Positions 9,146 through 17,177 of a DNA stretch of 58,492 bases are shown here, in pieces. The position numbers were made by a program, and so were the translations under genes. The notes under the pieces are model-generated. The model saw only the letters and a list, made by a program, of their open reading frames with translations, had not been told where the DNA came from and did not search any database. Every line of letters begins with the position of its first letter. The stretch's first letter is position 1. The DNA comes from Streptomyces olivaceus (GTDB lineage: Bacteria; Actinomycetota; Actinomycetes; Streptomycetales; Streptomycetaceae), in NCBI RefSeq assembly GCF_000721235.1, contig NZ_JOFH01000038.1, positions 1 through 58,492 of the forward strand. The letters are read 5' to 3'.

Positions 9146-9717
9146 CAACCGACGAGCCGCAGCGGCCCGACCTCGCCCGCGAGTTGATCGCCCGCGCTGA
9201 AGCGTCGGCCGCGCACCGGGTCCGCGGACTGCGCAATGAGCTCGACGGCGTCCAACTCGGCCGTGGCCGGCACGCCGACCACGCCAACACCAAGTTTCTG
9301 CGCCGCGTCCTGGGCGAATACGAGTGGCCCGGCCACCGCCTCGTCGGCCCTGCTGCTGCCCGAGCCGCCTGGAGCATCGCCCTGCACAGCGACCACGATC
9401 TCATCTTCCAGCGCGCCGCCACCATCCTGCTCGGGCGTGCGGTCGAGGCCGGCGACGCCCTGGTCCAGCACTGGGCGCACCTGCACGACCGCGCCCTCAT
9501 TACCAGCAGGCGCGCCCAGGAGTACGGCACCCAGCTCCTGCTGAGCGCCGACGGCATCGAGCTGTGCCCACTGCGCGCGCCGGAGTCCGTCGACAAACGG
9601 AGGGCCACGGTCGGTCTGCCGCCGATCGCTGTCGCACTGGAGACGGTGCGCCGCCGGTACATGCCTAACGGCTCTGCCGATGAAGTCCCAAGCGTCGTCC
9701 TCGCGGAGGCCGCGTGA
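9142..9717 (+). CDS. DUF6624 protein
   Basis: A 191-residue protein. It matches the DUF6624 pattern: an N-terminal helix with LARELIARAEASAAHRVRG, then HANTKFLRRVLGEYEWPGH, AAWSIALHSDHDLIFQRA, and a C-terminal QEYGTQLLLSADG followed by VDKRRATVGLPPI. The conserved N, WPG, QH-like and YGTQ positions suggest an enzyme active site, but no reaction has been established to my knowledge. It overlaps the GNAT-like gene by four bases (GTGA). Confidence 0.75.
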   Translation: MTTDEPQRPDLARELIARAEASAAHRVRGLRNELDGVQLGRGRHADHANTKFLRRVLGEYEWPGHRLVGPAAARAAWSIALHSDHDLIFQRAATILLGRAVEAGDALVQHWAHLHDRALITSRRAQEYGTQLLLSADGIELCPLRAPESVDKRRATVGLPPIAVALETVRRRYMPNGSADEVPSVVLAEAA

Positions 9718-9790
9718 AGAAGCAGAACACCGTGGTCCCACTATTCGGCCTTCATGCCGCACATTCAATCTGCGAAAGGATCGTTGACCG

Positions 9791-10258
9791 ATGAAGCTCA
9801 CCACCGCCGTCCTCACTGCCGGTGCTGCCCCGTCCCTCACGACCGCCGTGGTCGGAGCCGCCCGGCTCAGGAAGGACGCACGGCACCAGGCCGAGCGGCA
9901 CGAGGCGCTCCTGGCGGGCAACCAGCTCGACTGGCTGAACCGGGTGTCCACCAACGTCGACCTCGCCGAGCTGCGGAAGCCCGAGGACATGAAGGCCGAG
10001 GAGTACATGCAGCTCATGTCGGCCAACCGACTCATCTGCGCCCTCAGCCTCCGACACTGCCTCGGCCGCGTCCGCGACGGACAGCTGCCGTTCTACGCAG
10101 AGATGGTCATGAGCAGTGACGTCTGCCGGCGCTGCTGGCAGCGCTTCGGCGACCTCCGCGCTCAGGAGGCCGAGGGCGACGAGCGGGCCGAGCACTTCAC
10201 CCGGGTGCTGGACCAGGCCGCGAAGAACCACCCCCTGGCACAGCCCTCGGCCGCCTGA
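9791..10258 (+). CDS. DUF6082-family protein
   Basis: A 155-residue protein from ATG 9791, with GAAAGGA upstream. It begins with a possible hydrophobic segment (VLTAGAAPSLTTAVVGAA), then HEALLAGNQLDWLNRVSTN, MQLMSANRLICALSLRHCLG and MVMSSDVCRRCWQRFGDLRA, as in the Streptomyces DUF6082 family. DUF6082 proteins are widespread and small, often near HTH regulators, and of unknown role. It lies 59 bases before queD and may or may not be in that operon. Confidence 0.6.
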   Translation: MKLTTAVLTAGAAPSLTTAVVGAARLRKDARHQAERHEALLAGNQLDWLNRVSTNVDLAELRKPEDMKAEEYMQLMSANRLICALSLRHCLGRVRDGQLPFYAEMVMSSDVCRRCWQRFGDLRAQEAEGDERAEHFTRVLDQAAKNHPLAQPSAA

Positions 10259-10317
10259 AGAGGCGGTTGCCTCATCCCGCCCGAGTCAGCCAGACCCTCA
10301 CTCTTCGGAGGAAACCA

Positions 10318-10728
10318 ATGGACTTCGCTGCCGTTCCACTGCCATCCGGTGATTTCACCATCGGTAAGAAGTTCAGCTTCGAGGCCGGCCACCGGCTCCC
10401 TGGATTGCCACACGAGCACAAGTGCTCGCATCAGCACGGGCACAGCTACGAGGTTGAGGTCATCCTCACCGCTCCCGCGTTGGAGGGGCCCGGCTTCGTC
10501 ACAGACTTCGGTGCGCTTGCTCCGTTCAAGGCATTTCTGGACACCGAACTAGACCACCACAACCTGCACGAGATCTTGCCCTTCGAGCCCACCTCGGAAC
10601 GCTTGGCCCAGTTCCTGGCCGGCTGGTTCGCCCAGAACCTCCAGCCGGCGATTCCCGGCCGCCTTGTCGCTGTCCTGGTCCGCGAGACCGCGAGCAGCTG
10701 GGCCCGCTTCGACGTGGAGGGGCAATGA
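10318..10728 (+). CDS. queD: 6-carboxy-tetrahydropterin synthase
   Basis: A 136-residue QueD/PTPS-type enzyme that converts 7,8-dihydroneopterin triphosphate to 6-carboxy-5,6,7,8-tetrahydropterin, the second step toward 7-deazaguanines. The zinc ligands are FEAGHRL (first His) and the paired HQHGHSY. The catalytic Cys is in HKCSHQ, the Asp-His pair is in ELDHHNLHE, and the substrate-anchoring Glu is in VLVRETASS. The ATG at 10318 is preceded by CGGAGGAAACC, a strong site, so the longer in-frame start at 10267 is rejected. It opens the operon and overlaps queE (ATGA). Confidence 0.93.
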   Translation: MDFAAVPLPSGDFTIGKKFSFEAGHRLPGLPHEHKCSHQHGHSYEVEVILTAPALEGPGFVTDFGALAPFKAFLDTELDHHNLHEILPFEPTSERLAQFLAGWFAQNLQPAIPGRLVAVLVRETASSWARFDVEGQ

Positions 10729-11468
10729 CGACGACAAAGCGGCTGGGACCCGAGCCGAAGGCGGCCGAAGGCGAAGTCCTGATCGTCGCCGAGTGCTTCG
10801 GCGCGGAGGTGCCGACCTTTCAGGGCGAGGGCCCGAGCTGCGGGCACCCTGCCCTGTTCATCCGCCTGTCCAGGTGCAATCTGACCTGCACGAAGTGCGA
10901 CACGAAGTACACCTGGGACTGGTCCCGGTTCGACCAGCGCAAGGAGTCGACAAAGCGGTCCGTGGCGGGCCTGGTGGCCTGGGCCGCGTCTTCACCGGTC
11001 GAGCTGGTCGTGATCACCGGCGGTGAACCGCTGATCCAGCAGGCGCGACTGGTGCCTCTCGCCAGGGGGCTGCTGGCCGCTGGCAAGCGGGTCGAGTTCG
11101 AGACGAACGGCACCATCGCGCCCACTCCCCAGCTGGTGGCCGACGGGGTCCGGTTCAACGTCTCGCCCAAGCTTGCCAGCTTCGGCGTGAAGGAGACCAA
11201 GAGCATCGTGCCAGCCGCGCTGGAGGCATTTGTGGCTTCCGGTCGGGCGACGTTCAAGTTCGTCGCTTCCACGGTGCACGACCTCGACCGGATCGCCGAG
11301 CTGGCCGACGCCCACCGGCTGGCGCCGGTTTGGGTGATGCCGGAGGGCACCACCCCCGAGGCGATCACCGCGACCACACGGGTCCTCGCGGACGGGGTCG
11401 CGGCCCGGCACTGGCACTTCACCACCCGCCTTCACGTGCTGGCCTTCGCGGACACTTGGGGCCGCTAA
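10725..11468 (+). CDS. queE: 7-carboxy-7-deazaguanine synthase (radical SAM)
   Basis: A 247-residue radical-SAM enzyme that rearranges 6-carboxy-tetrahydropterin to 7-carboxy-7-deazaguanine (CDG). FGAEVPTFQGEGPSCGHPA leads into the CxxxCxxC cluster RCNLTCTKCDTKYTWD. VVITGGEPLIQ supplies the GGE SAM-binding motif, and FETNGT and FNVSPKL are the substrate loop. Length is normal. Joined to queD by a four-base overlap. The expected next enzyme, QueC, which converts CDG to preQ0, is not in the operon. Confidence 0.93.
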   Translation: MTTTKRLGPEPKAAEGEVLIVAECFGAEVPTFQGEGPSCGHPALFIRLSRCNLTCTKCDTKYTWDWSRFDQRKESTKRSVAGLVAWAASSPVELVVITGGEPLIQQARLVPLARGLLAAGKRVEFETNGTIAPTPQLVADGVRFNVSPKLASFGVKETKSIVPAALEAFVASGRATFKFVASTVHDLDRIAELADAHRLAPVWVMPEGTTPEAITATTRVLADGVAARHWHFTTRLHVLAFADTWGR

Positions 11469-11524
11469 CCGCACGCGACTCCACGCCCCATCCGTTCCCC
11501 AGCCCCCGGAAACGAGAGACGCCC

Positions 11525-12154
11525 ATGACGACCTCTATTGCCAGCCCTGCGGCGGCGCCGACGGCTGCCGTCGCCGGGCCCGCTGCAGTCATCGACACCG
11601 GCAGGGTCGCCGGCCTGATCCACCAGCTCTTGGTCGAGCTGGGCGAGAACCCCGCCCGCGAGGGGCTGACCGGCACTCCGGACCGCGTAGCGGCCTGGTG
11701 GAACTCCTTCCTGTCCCCGGACGGCGCCGCAACGGCCACCTGCTTCACCGAGTCCCAGCTGGGTGGTCAGCTGGTCATCGTGGGCGGCATGAGCGTGTGG
11801 TCGCTCTGCGAGCACCACATGCTGCCCATGAACTTGCAGGTCACGGCCGGATACGTGCCGGACGGCGAGGTGGTGGGCCTGTCGAAGTTCGGGCGGATCG
11901 CCCAGCACTTCGCCGGCCGACTGCAGGTCCAGGAACGCTTCACCCGCCAGGTCGCCGAACACCTCAACGGCGTGATCGGACACGAGGACGTCGCCGTGGC
12001 CGTGCGCGGCGTGCACCTGTGCATGAGCATGCGGGGCGTCCGGATGGAGGAAGCTCGCACCACCACGGTGCACTCGGGCGGGCGCTTCGGCACCGACCCC
12101 GTCCTTTCCCAGCAGTTCCTCACCCTCACCACCGGCCTGTGGGGGGCGTCGTGA
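11525..12154 (+). CDS. folE: GTP cyclohydrolase I
   Basis: A 209-residue type IA enzyme that makes dihydroneopterin triphosphate from GTP. Zinc ligands are in SLCEHHMLP and in VHLCMSMRGV; the substrate loop GLSKFGRIAQHFA and the ERFTRQVAEHL helix are present. The first 25 residues are Ala-rich and flexible. The gene lies downstream of queD and queE and is presumably a pathway-dedicated copy, additional to a folate folE elsewhere. Start ATG 11525 follows AACGAGAG. The next gene begins in its stop codon. Confidence 0.93.
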   Translation: MTTSIASPAAAPTAAVAGPAAVIDTGRVAGLIHQLLVELGENPAREGLTGTPDRVAAWWNSFLSPDGAATATCFTESQLGGQLVIVGGMSVWSLCEHHMLPMNLQVTAGYVPDGEVVGLSKFGRIAQHFAGRLQVQERFTRQVAEHLNGVIGHEDVAVAVRGVHLCMSMRGVRMEEARTTTVHSGGRFGTDPVLSQQFLTLTTGLWGAS

Positions 12155-12978
12155 TCACCACCACGGGCATCGACTTCTCCGTCATCGCCCCGCCCGCCTA
12201 CTTGAAAGACTTCGTCGCCCAGGAGCCGGCCCGCGTCCACCACGTGGCCGCCCAGCGCGTGCTGTCCGACGAGAGCTACCGGGCCTTCTTCGCTCACGAG
12301 GCCGAGCGCGGCGCCGAGATCATCATCGACAACGGGCTCTTCGACCTCGGCTACGCCCTGCCGACGGAAAGCCTCGTCGAAGCCGCGCTGGCGGTGTCCG
12401 CAAGGGAGATCATCCTGCCGGACGTCATGCGGGACGGGACCGCGACCTTGAAGGCGAGCGAGAAGGCCGCGCGAGAGATCCGAGAGCTGTCCGGCGATGC
12501 ATTCCGACTGTGCGCGGTCCTGCACGCCGCGGACGACGACGAGTGGCTACGCATCTACGACGCCTTCGTGACCAGTGACTGGGCCGGGGCCATCGCCCTG
12601 CCGGCCTCGCGTCGACCGGATCCCGACGAGCAACTGTGCCGCACCCGCTGGTTGGCGACCGCCTACCTTCAGTCCCACGGCCTGGTCGACGATCTGCTCA
12701 TCTACCGGCTGCTCGGTCTTGGCCGGACCGGGCACCTGGAACTGATCGAACAGCGCGAGCACGAGTGGATCTCCTCCGTGGACGGCGCGGCCCCGGTCAT
12801 CCTCGGCGCGATGGGCGTCGCCCTGCTGCCCGAAGGGCCGTACGAGAAGCCTTCCACGCCCCGCATCGAGAAGCTCGGCCCGATCCCCGAGGACCGGTTC
12901 GACCTCATCCGGAAGAACATCTCCGTCGTTCGCGCGGCGGCCGGCAGCACCGTGACGATCGCCGAGGAGCACCGATGA
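12151..12978 (+). CDS. Small tRNA-guanine transglycosylase/DpdA-like protein
   Basis: A 275-residue protein from GTG 12151 (GTGA overlap with folE). Seen: an (alpha/beta) barrel-like alternation with EIIIDNGLFDLG at residues 56-67, EIILPDVMRDGTATL at 86-100, FRLCAVLHAADDDEW at 118-131 and WISSVDGAAPVILGA at 206-220. Known: small DpdA-type TGT homologues of phages, which insert 7-deazaguanines into DNA, carry a very similar DN-x-E/D-LG motif and a late (I/V)D(T/S/G)SAP motif with the nucleophilic Asp. Inference: D60 and D211 are the general acid/base and nucleophile candidates. It is much shorter than housekeeping TGT and the Zn site of canonical TGT is not evident. The substrate (tRNA, DNA or a free nucleoside) is not readable. 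Confidence 0.6.
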   Translation: MITTTGIDFSVIAPPAYLKDFVAQEPARVHHVAAQRVLSDESYRAFFAHEAERGAEIIIDNGLFDLGYALPTESLVEAALAVSAREIILPDVMRDGTATLKASEKAAREIRELSGDAFRLCAVLHAADDDEWLRIYDAFVTSDWAGAIALPASRRPDPDEQLCRTRWLATAYLQSHGLVDDLLIYRLLGLGRTGHLELIEQREHEWISSVDGAAPVILGAMGVALLPEGPYEKPSTPRIEKLGPIPEDRFDLIRKNISVVRAAAGSTVTIAEEHR

Positions 12979-14054
12979 CGCCCTTACTCGCCGACCCGAC
13001 CCCCGGGCTCCTGCGCGCCGCCCCGATCGAGCCGGCCGGGCACACTATGACCCACGCGAGGCTGCTGCGCTACCTGGAGATCAAGGTCCACCACCTCATC
13101 CAGGACCAGGACTGGGACAGCATCCGCGTCATCGGCGGCTACGACCGCACGGCGGTGGTCTCCCGGTGCGAGAAGACCGGGAAGCTGTTCAACATCGAGC
13201 GGCCCACCGCGGAAGTCCACGGCCGTGACCTCGTCGTCAAGGCGTTCCCCGGAGCCGACTATGTCCAGCACTACGCCCTGATCATCGCCACGTTCCTGGC
13301 CATGACCGGCCGCCCGGCCGACACCGTCACCTATCAGCCGCCCGAGCAGGAGGAGTGCCGAACGGCGCTCAACTCGCTTGATCTGGAACTGGACGGCGAC
13401 CTGGTGATCGTCGGCTGGGGCCTTCAGTACCTCGCTCCCGAGAACGGAGTGTGGACCCGCGGATCCGGCTACGCCTGGCAGCGCGCCGAAGTCGCCGACC
13501 GTCGCGTGGTCTACCTCGGGTTCCTCCACAGCATCTGGGGAGACGTGGCCGGACGGGTCGTCGCGCGCCTTGCCGAACTCGGCGCAGGCGATGTCGTCTA
13601 CGTCGGCAAGGTCGGCTCGCTGACCCCTGGCGTTGAGCCGAACGCCTGGCTAGCGACCGGCAACACCAGCCTGGTACGCGGGGCGATGGTGAGTTGGGAC
13701 GACTTCTTCGGCGACTACGCCGCCGCCCACGACGGGGTGCGCAGCGGCCTGCACGTCTCCTCCCCGTCGATCCTGCTGGAGAACCGCGACTGGCTGGTCC
13801 AGCACACCGCCTCGTACGCCTTCGTCGACCCGGAGATCGGCCCCATGGGGGCGGCGGCGCGCCAGGCGGGGATCAGATTCGGTTACCTCCACGTCATTTC
13901 CAACAACCTCGCCACCCACTACCCCGCCGACCTGTCCAATGAGCGTCACAGCGACGTCCTGCGCCAACGCGCCGTCCTGGTGGACCGCATCCGCACCATC
14001 ATCACCGGCCGCCTGACCGCCGGCCCGACCCACACCCTGGGAGAATCCCGATGA
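12975..14054 (+). CDS. Nucleoside-phosphorylase-superfamily-like protein
   Basis: A 359-residue protein from ATG 12975 (ATGA overlap). The C-terminal half looks like the PNP/UDP phosphorylase fold: GAGDVVYVGKVGSLTPGVEP, then WLATGNTSLVRGAMVSWDD, an acidic substrate-pocket segment YAFVDPEIGPMGAAARQAG and the closing GYLHVISNNLATHYPADLSN. The N-terminal ~150 residues resemble no domain I can name, with DWDSIRVIGGYDRTAVVS early on. A phosphorylase or nucleosidase acting on a 7-deazaguanine nucleoside would suit the operon. A degraded active site with only a binding role is the alternative. Confidence 0.45.
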   Translation: MTPLLADPTPGLLRAAPIEPAGHTMTHARLLRYLEIKVHHLIQDQDWDSIRVIGGYDRTAVVSRCEKTGKLFNIERPTAEVHGRDLVVKAFPGADYVQHYALIIATFLAMTGRPADTVTYQPPEQEECRTALNSLDLELDGDLVIVGWGLQYLAPENGVWTRGSGYAWQRAEVADRRVVYLGFLHSIWGDVAGRVVARLAELGAGDVVYVGKVGSLTPGVEPNAWLATGNTSLVRGAMVSWDDFFGDYAAAHDGVRSGLHVSSPSILLENRDWLVQHTASYAFVDPEIGPMGAAARQAGIRFGYLHVISNNLATHYPADLSNERHSDVLRQRAVLVDRIRTIITGRLTAGPTHTLGESR

Positions 14055-14743
14055 CGGCGAACGCGCCGACTACCACCGCAGCCGGGAAGTTGATCACCTT
14101 CGTCGGCGGTGACGGGGCCGGCAAGTCCACCCTCGCCGACCGCCTGCACCAGGCCCTCAACGACGCCGTCCACACGGCAGTCCTCATCGGCAAGCACAGC
14201 ACCGACGTCCCCCAGGCCCCGGAGCTGTCCGCCTACCTCGACCGCCTCAACGAGCTGGTCTACCGGCGCGACGCCCGCGTCGCCCAGGCATGCGGCGACC
14301 ACTACTGGCTGCTGGCCCTGGCCTCCTGGTACACCCTGCAGGACCGGCTCGTCATCCAGCCGGCCCTCGCCGCGGGTACCCACGTGATCCTCGACAACGC
14401 GCACCACAAGATCCTCGCCCGGTACGCGGTCAACCCCGAGGTCTGCCCCCGCCTGTGCGAGCAGGTCTTCGCGCATCTGACGAAGCCGGACCTGGTGTTC
14501 TTCCTGAACATCGGTGCCCGCGAGGCTCTCGTCCGCAAGGGCTCGTTCACTTCCCTGGAGGCCGGCCACGCCGGCGGCGGTGACGAGGACTTCATCCGTT
14601 ACCAGGACACCGTCCTGCACCAGATGCGCGAACAGGCAGAGTGCGGCACCTGGCTGACGCTGGACGTCGCTCAGTTGGACCGCGACCAGGTCTTCAAGGC
14701 CGCCGCCACCGCCCTGGCCGACCGTCTGCACCTGACCGTCTGA
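14051..14743 (+). CDS. dTMP-kinase-like nucleotide kinase
   Basis: A 230-residue P-loop protein from ATG 14051 (ATGA overlap). LITFVGGDGAGKSTLADRL is a thymidylate-kinase-type Walker A near residue 14. HVILDNAHHKILARY lies where TMP kinases carry the DR(Y/F) motif, but the Arg is replaced. PDLVFFLNIGAREALVRKG fits the segment before the LID. Residues are lengthened around the LID with a Gly-rich GHAGGGDEDFIRYQ. It probably phosphorylates a nucleoside or nucleotide of this pathway rather than dTMP; this is inferred from context. Confidence 0.6.
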   Translation: MTANAPTTTAAGKLITFVGGDGAGKSTLADRLHQALNDAVHTAVLIGKHSTDVPQAPELSAYLDRLNELVYRRDARVAQACGDHYWLLALASWYTLQDRLVIQPALAAGTHVILDNAHHKILARYAVNPEVCPRLCEQVFAHLTKPDLVFFLNIGAREALVRKGSFTSLEAGHAGGGDEDFIRYQDTVLHQMREQAECGTWLTLDVAQLDRDQVFKAAATALADRLHLTV

Positions 14744-14779
14744 CCCGGCCCTCCCTCCCCCATCGACAAGGAACGCACC

Positions 14780-15709
14780 ATGGACCAGGCCATGCACGCT
14801 AGCGGGACATACGTCTGCCACGGCATCACCTGGGCGAGCGGAGACCCCCGTCTTCTGCTCGCCCCCGTGACCGGCGGACCGCTTGTCTACGCCCCGGTCA
14901 CGGGCAGGCGCCTGGGTTACCAGGTGAGCGGTACCGGCCGGTGGTGCACCGGCCGGTACCGGTTCGCCGACCGCGTCCGCGTCGAGGCAGTCGCCTGCCC
15001 TGAGCGGGCCCCGGCCGAGGCCGGCGGCCAGTGCGCGGCCTGCGCCGGGCGGGACGTCTTCCGCTTCGCCCACCGGTTCCACTCCGGCGGGCACGTTCCC
15101 GACGCCCTGGCGGCGTACATGGCCCAGCCGCACTGGCTGTACCTGGCAACGTTCGCCGACGGCACCACCAAGATCGGCACCGCGGCCGAACCACGTAAGC
15201 GCTCCCGCCTCGACGAACAGGGGGCCCTGATCGCCACCTACCTCGTCCGGAGTCCTGACGGCCGCGCAGTGCGGTTTCTGGAGGATGCCCTCACCCGCCG
15301 CCTCGGCCTGACGCAGACCGTGCGAGCCGCAGCCAAGCTGACGGCCCTGGCCGAGCTGCGCGACCTCGCCCCGGCCCGCGCCGCCCACCAGCAGCACCTC
15401 GACCGCGCCATCGAGGCCCTGAGCGGCCTGAACGTCCCGGCCACACCGGAACCGTGGACGCCGCCCGGCGAAGGCGACCTGCTGCGGACGCCGGAGACCG
15501 GGCGCGCCTTGTACCCGCACGACCCACGCTCCGGTGAGCACGGGCTGACGGTGCTCTCCTGCCTCGGCTCCCAGGTCCTCGCCACCCTCGACGGCGACGG
15601 TGAACAACTGCCCTACCTGCTCGACCTCGGCACCCTCAAGGGCCGACGCATCCTCCTCGGCGCACAGTTCTCCTCACCGCCCGCCGCCGGACAGTCCGCG
15701 CTCTTTTGA
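14780..15709 (+). CDS. DUF2797 protein
   Basis: A 309-residue protein from ATG 14780, following AAGGAACGCACC. The N-terminal ~90 residues are beta-rich with a Cys cluster (CPERAPAEAGGQCAACAGR). The centre has HWLYLATFADGTTKIGTA followed by KRSRLDEQGALIA, similar to the GIY-YIG-like core of the DUF2797 family, where (Y/L)YL and KIG(T/V) stand for GIY and YIG. DUF2797 has no firm function. Whether the GIY-YIG-like core cuts nucleic acid is unknown. It is spaced 36 bases from the kinase gene and looks cotranscribed. Confidence 0.65.
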   Translation: MDQAMHASGTYVCHGITWASGDPRLLLAPVTGGPLVYAPVTGRRLGYQVSGTGRWCTGRYRFADRVRVEAVACPERAPAEAGGQCAACAGRDVFRFAHRFHSGGHVPDALAAYMAQPHWLYLATFADGTTKIGTAAEPRKRSRLDEQGALIATYLVRSPDGRAVRFLEDALTRRLGLTQTVRAAAKLTALAELRDLAPARAAHQQHLDRAIEALSGLNVPATPEPWTPPGEGDLLRTPETGRALYPHDPRSGEHGLTVLSCLGSQVLATLDGDGEQLPYLLDLGTLKGRRILLGAQFSSPPAAGQSALF

Positions 15710-15769
15710 CCCTGTCCGAACGCCCGGCCTGCACTGCCGGGCCGCCCTGAGAAGCGAGGCCACAGCAAC

Positions 15770-16615
15770 ATGGCACCCCAGGACGCCATCCTCGGCTGGG
15801 ACGAGGACAGCAACGCCGAGGCGTACAACGCCTTTACCCGCGCCCACCCCATGTACGACGCGACCAGCCGCGACCTCGCCCGCCGAGGCCATCTGGCCGA
15901 CGCCAGCCTGGTCGTCGACCTGTGCGGCGGAGCCGGCGCGACCGCCCGCGCGATCCTTGACCTGATCCCCGCCCGCGCCCGGGTCGTCTCCGTCGACAAC
16001 GCCGCCGCGATGCAGCGTGTCGGCCGCCGCACCCTGACCGACGCCCGCCTGACCTGGATCACCGCCCCGGCCGAACGGCTCGCCGACCACCTCCACGCTG
16101 GCAGCGCCGATGCCGTGGTGTGCAACTCCGCCATCTGGAAGACCGATACCGCCGCAGTGTTCGCGGCCGTCGCCCACATCCTGCGCCCAGGCGGGCACTT
16201 CGTCTTCAACATCGGCGGCGGCTTCGCCGGCGTCCGGCACCCCGACGAACTGTCCGCCCGCACCGGGCCTCCCCTCAACGCCCTCATCCGCCAAGTAGCC
16301 GCTGAGGCCCACGGATACACCCCACCGCCTCGCGACGCCGACAGGCCGCCGAAGCTGCCGCTGGAGACAGTCACCGAGCAGCTGACCGCGGCGGGACTGA
16401 CGGTCGTCGGCACAGAGGTCACCGCCCAGCACAGCACCATGGCCGAGAAGAAGGCATGGCTGTCCATCCCCGTCTTCGCGCGGCCCGAGGGCGACTTCAC
16501 CCACGCCCAGCGGATGCAGATCCTCGACACCGCCTACGCCATGACCACCCCCGATGCCGCGGCCGTGACGAGCTGGCTCGTCGTCGTCGCCCAACGGCCG
16601 GAGGCCGCCGCATGA
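15770..16615 (+). CDS. Class I SAM-dependent methyltransferase
   Basis: A 281-residue Rossmann methyltransferase. Motif I is SLVVDLCGGAGATARAIL near residue 45, motif II is RARVVSVDNAA, motif III is near ITAPAERLADHL and motif IV is SADAVVCNSAIWK. LRPGGHFVFNIGGG is the post-IV strand. The C-terminal half is unusual in length and includes PPPRDADRPPKLP, perhaps a substrate cap. The acceptor is unknown; in this operon a deazapurine nucleoside, sugar or peptide acceptor is possible. The stop overlaps the following Nudix gene (ATGA). Confidence 0.8.
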   Translation: MAPQDAILGWDEDSNAEAYNAFTRAHPMYDATSRDLARRGHLADASLVVDLCGGAGATARAILDLIPARARVVSVDNAAAMQRVGRRTLTDARLTWITAPAERLADHLHAGSADAVVCNSAIWKTDTAAVFAAVAHILRPGGHFVFNIGGGFAGVRHPDELSARTGPPLNALIRQVAAEAHGYTPPPRDADRPPKLPLETVTEQLTAAGLTVVGTEVTAQHSTMAEKKAWLSIPVFARPEGDFTHAQRMQILDTAYAMTTPDAAAVTSWLVVVAQRPEAAA

Positions 16616-17157
16616 CCCCGGCAGTCCCGGCTCCCGGCGGCAGGGTCCGCCTCTGTGACCACGCAAGCGTCGGGGTACTGATCTCCTCCCCGAGCGGCCT
16701 CCTGGTGTTCGAGCGGGCGACCCTTCCGGCCGGAATCGCCCCGGTCGCCGGCCACATCGATGAGCATGGCGGCCCCGAGCAGACCGCCCGCAACGAGGTC
16801 ACCGAAGAGGTCGGTCTCACCGTCACCCACCTGCACCTGCTGCTGGACCAGTGGCGGCCCAACCGCTGCCGCCGCACGCCCAGCGGTCCGGTCGGTCACC
16901 ACTGGTGGATCTTCCAGGCCGAGGGCTCCGGGCCGCTGTGCCCCTCGCCCCGGGAGGTCCGCGCCCCTCGGTGGATCCACCCCGACCAGCTGCAGCAGCA
17001 CGCGCTGCGGACCGCCGCGTACGCCAATGGGTGCCTGGACCGTGAGGAGTTCGAGCGCGAACCCGGCCTGGAGCCGGTGTGGTGCCGTTTCCTGCACGAT
17101 CTTGAGCTCGTCACCCTGCCCGCGGCCGACCTCGATCGGATTGAGGCCGTCCTGTGA
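16612..17157 (+). CDS. Nudix hydrolase with altered Nudix box
   Basis: A 181-residue protein from ATG 16612 (ATGA overlap with the methyltransferase). It begins VRLCDHASVGVLISSPSGLL, the usual first Nudix strands. The box at about residue 44 is GHIDEHGGPEQTARNEV then TEEVGL: the metal-binding Glu triplet (E, EE) is kept, but the first conserved Glu and the Arg of REUxEE are replaced by Gly and Asn. Metal hydrolysis of a nucleoside diphosphate-linked substrate is likely though not certain. It ends the forward operon. Confidence 0.75.
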   Translation: MTPAVPAPGGRVRLCDHASVGVLISSPSGLLVFERATLPAGIAPVAGHIDEHGGPEQTARNEVTEEVGLTVTHLHLLLDQWRPNRCRRTPSGPVGHHWWIFQAEGSGPLCPSPREVRAPRWIHPDQLQQHALRTAAYANGCLDREEFEREPGLEPVWCRFLHDLELVTLPAADLDRIEAVL

Positions 17158-17177
17158 ACGGCGACCAAGGGCCTACC

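Noticed and set aside
13946..15607. 553-codon reverse ORF opposite the kinase and DUF2797 genes
   Set aside because: Shadow frame. The forward genes have motifs, RBS and overlaps; the reverse product has none.
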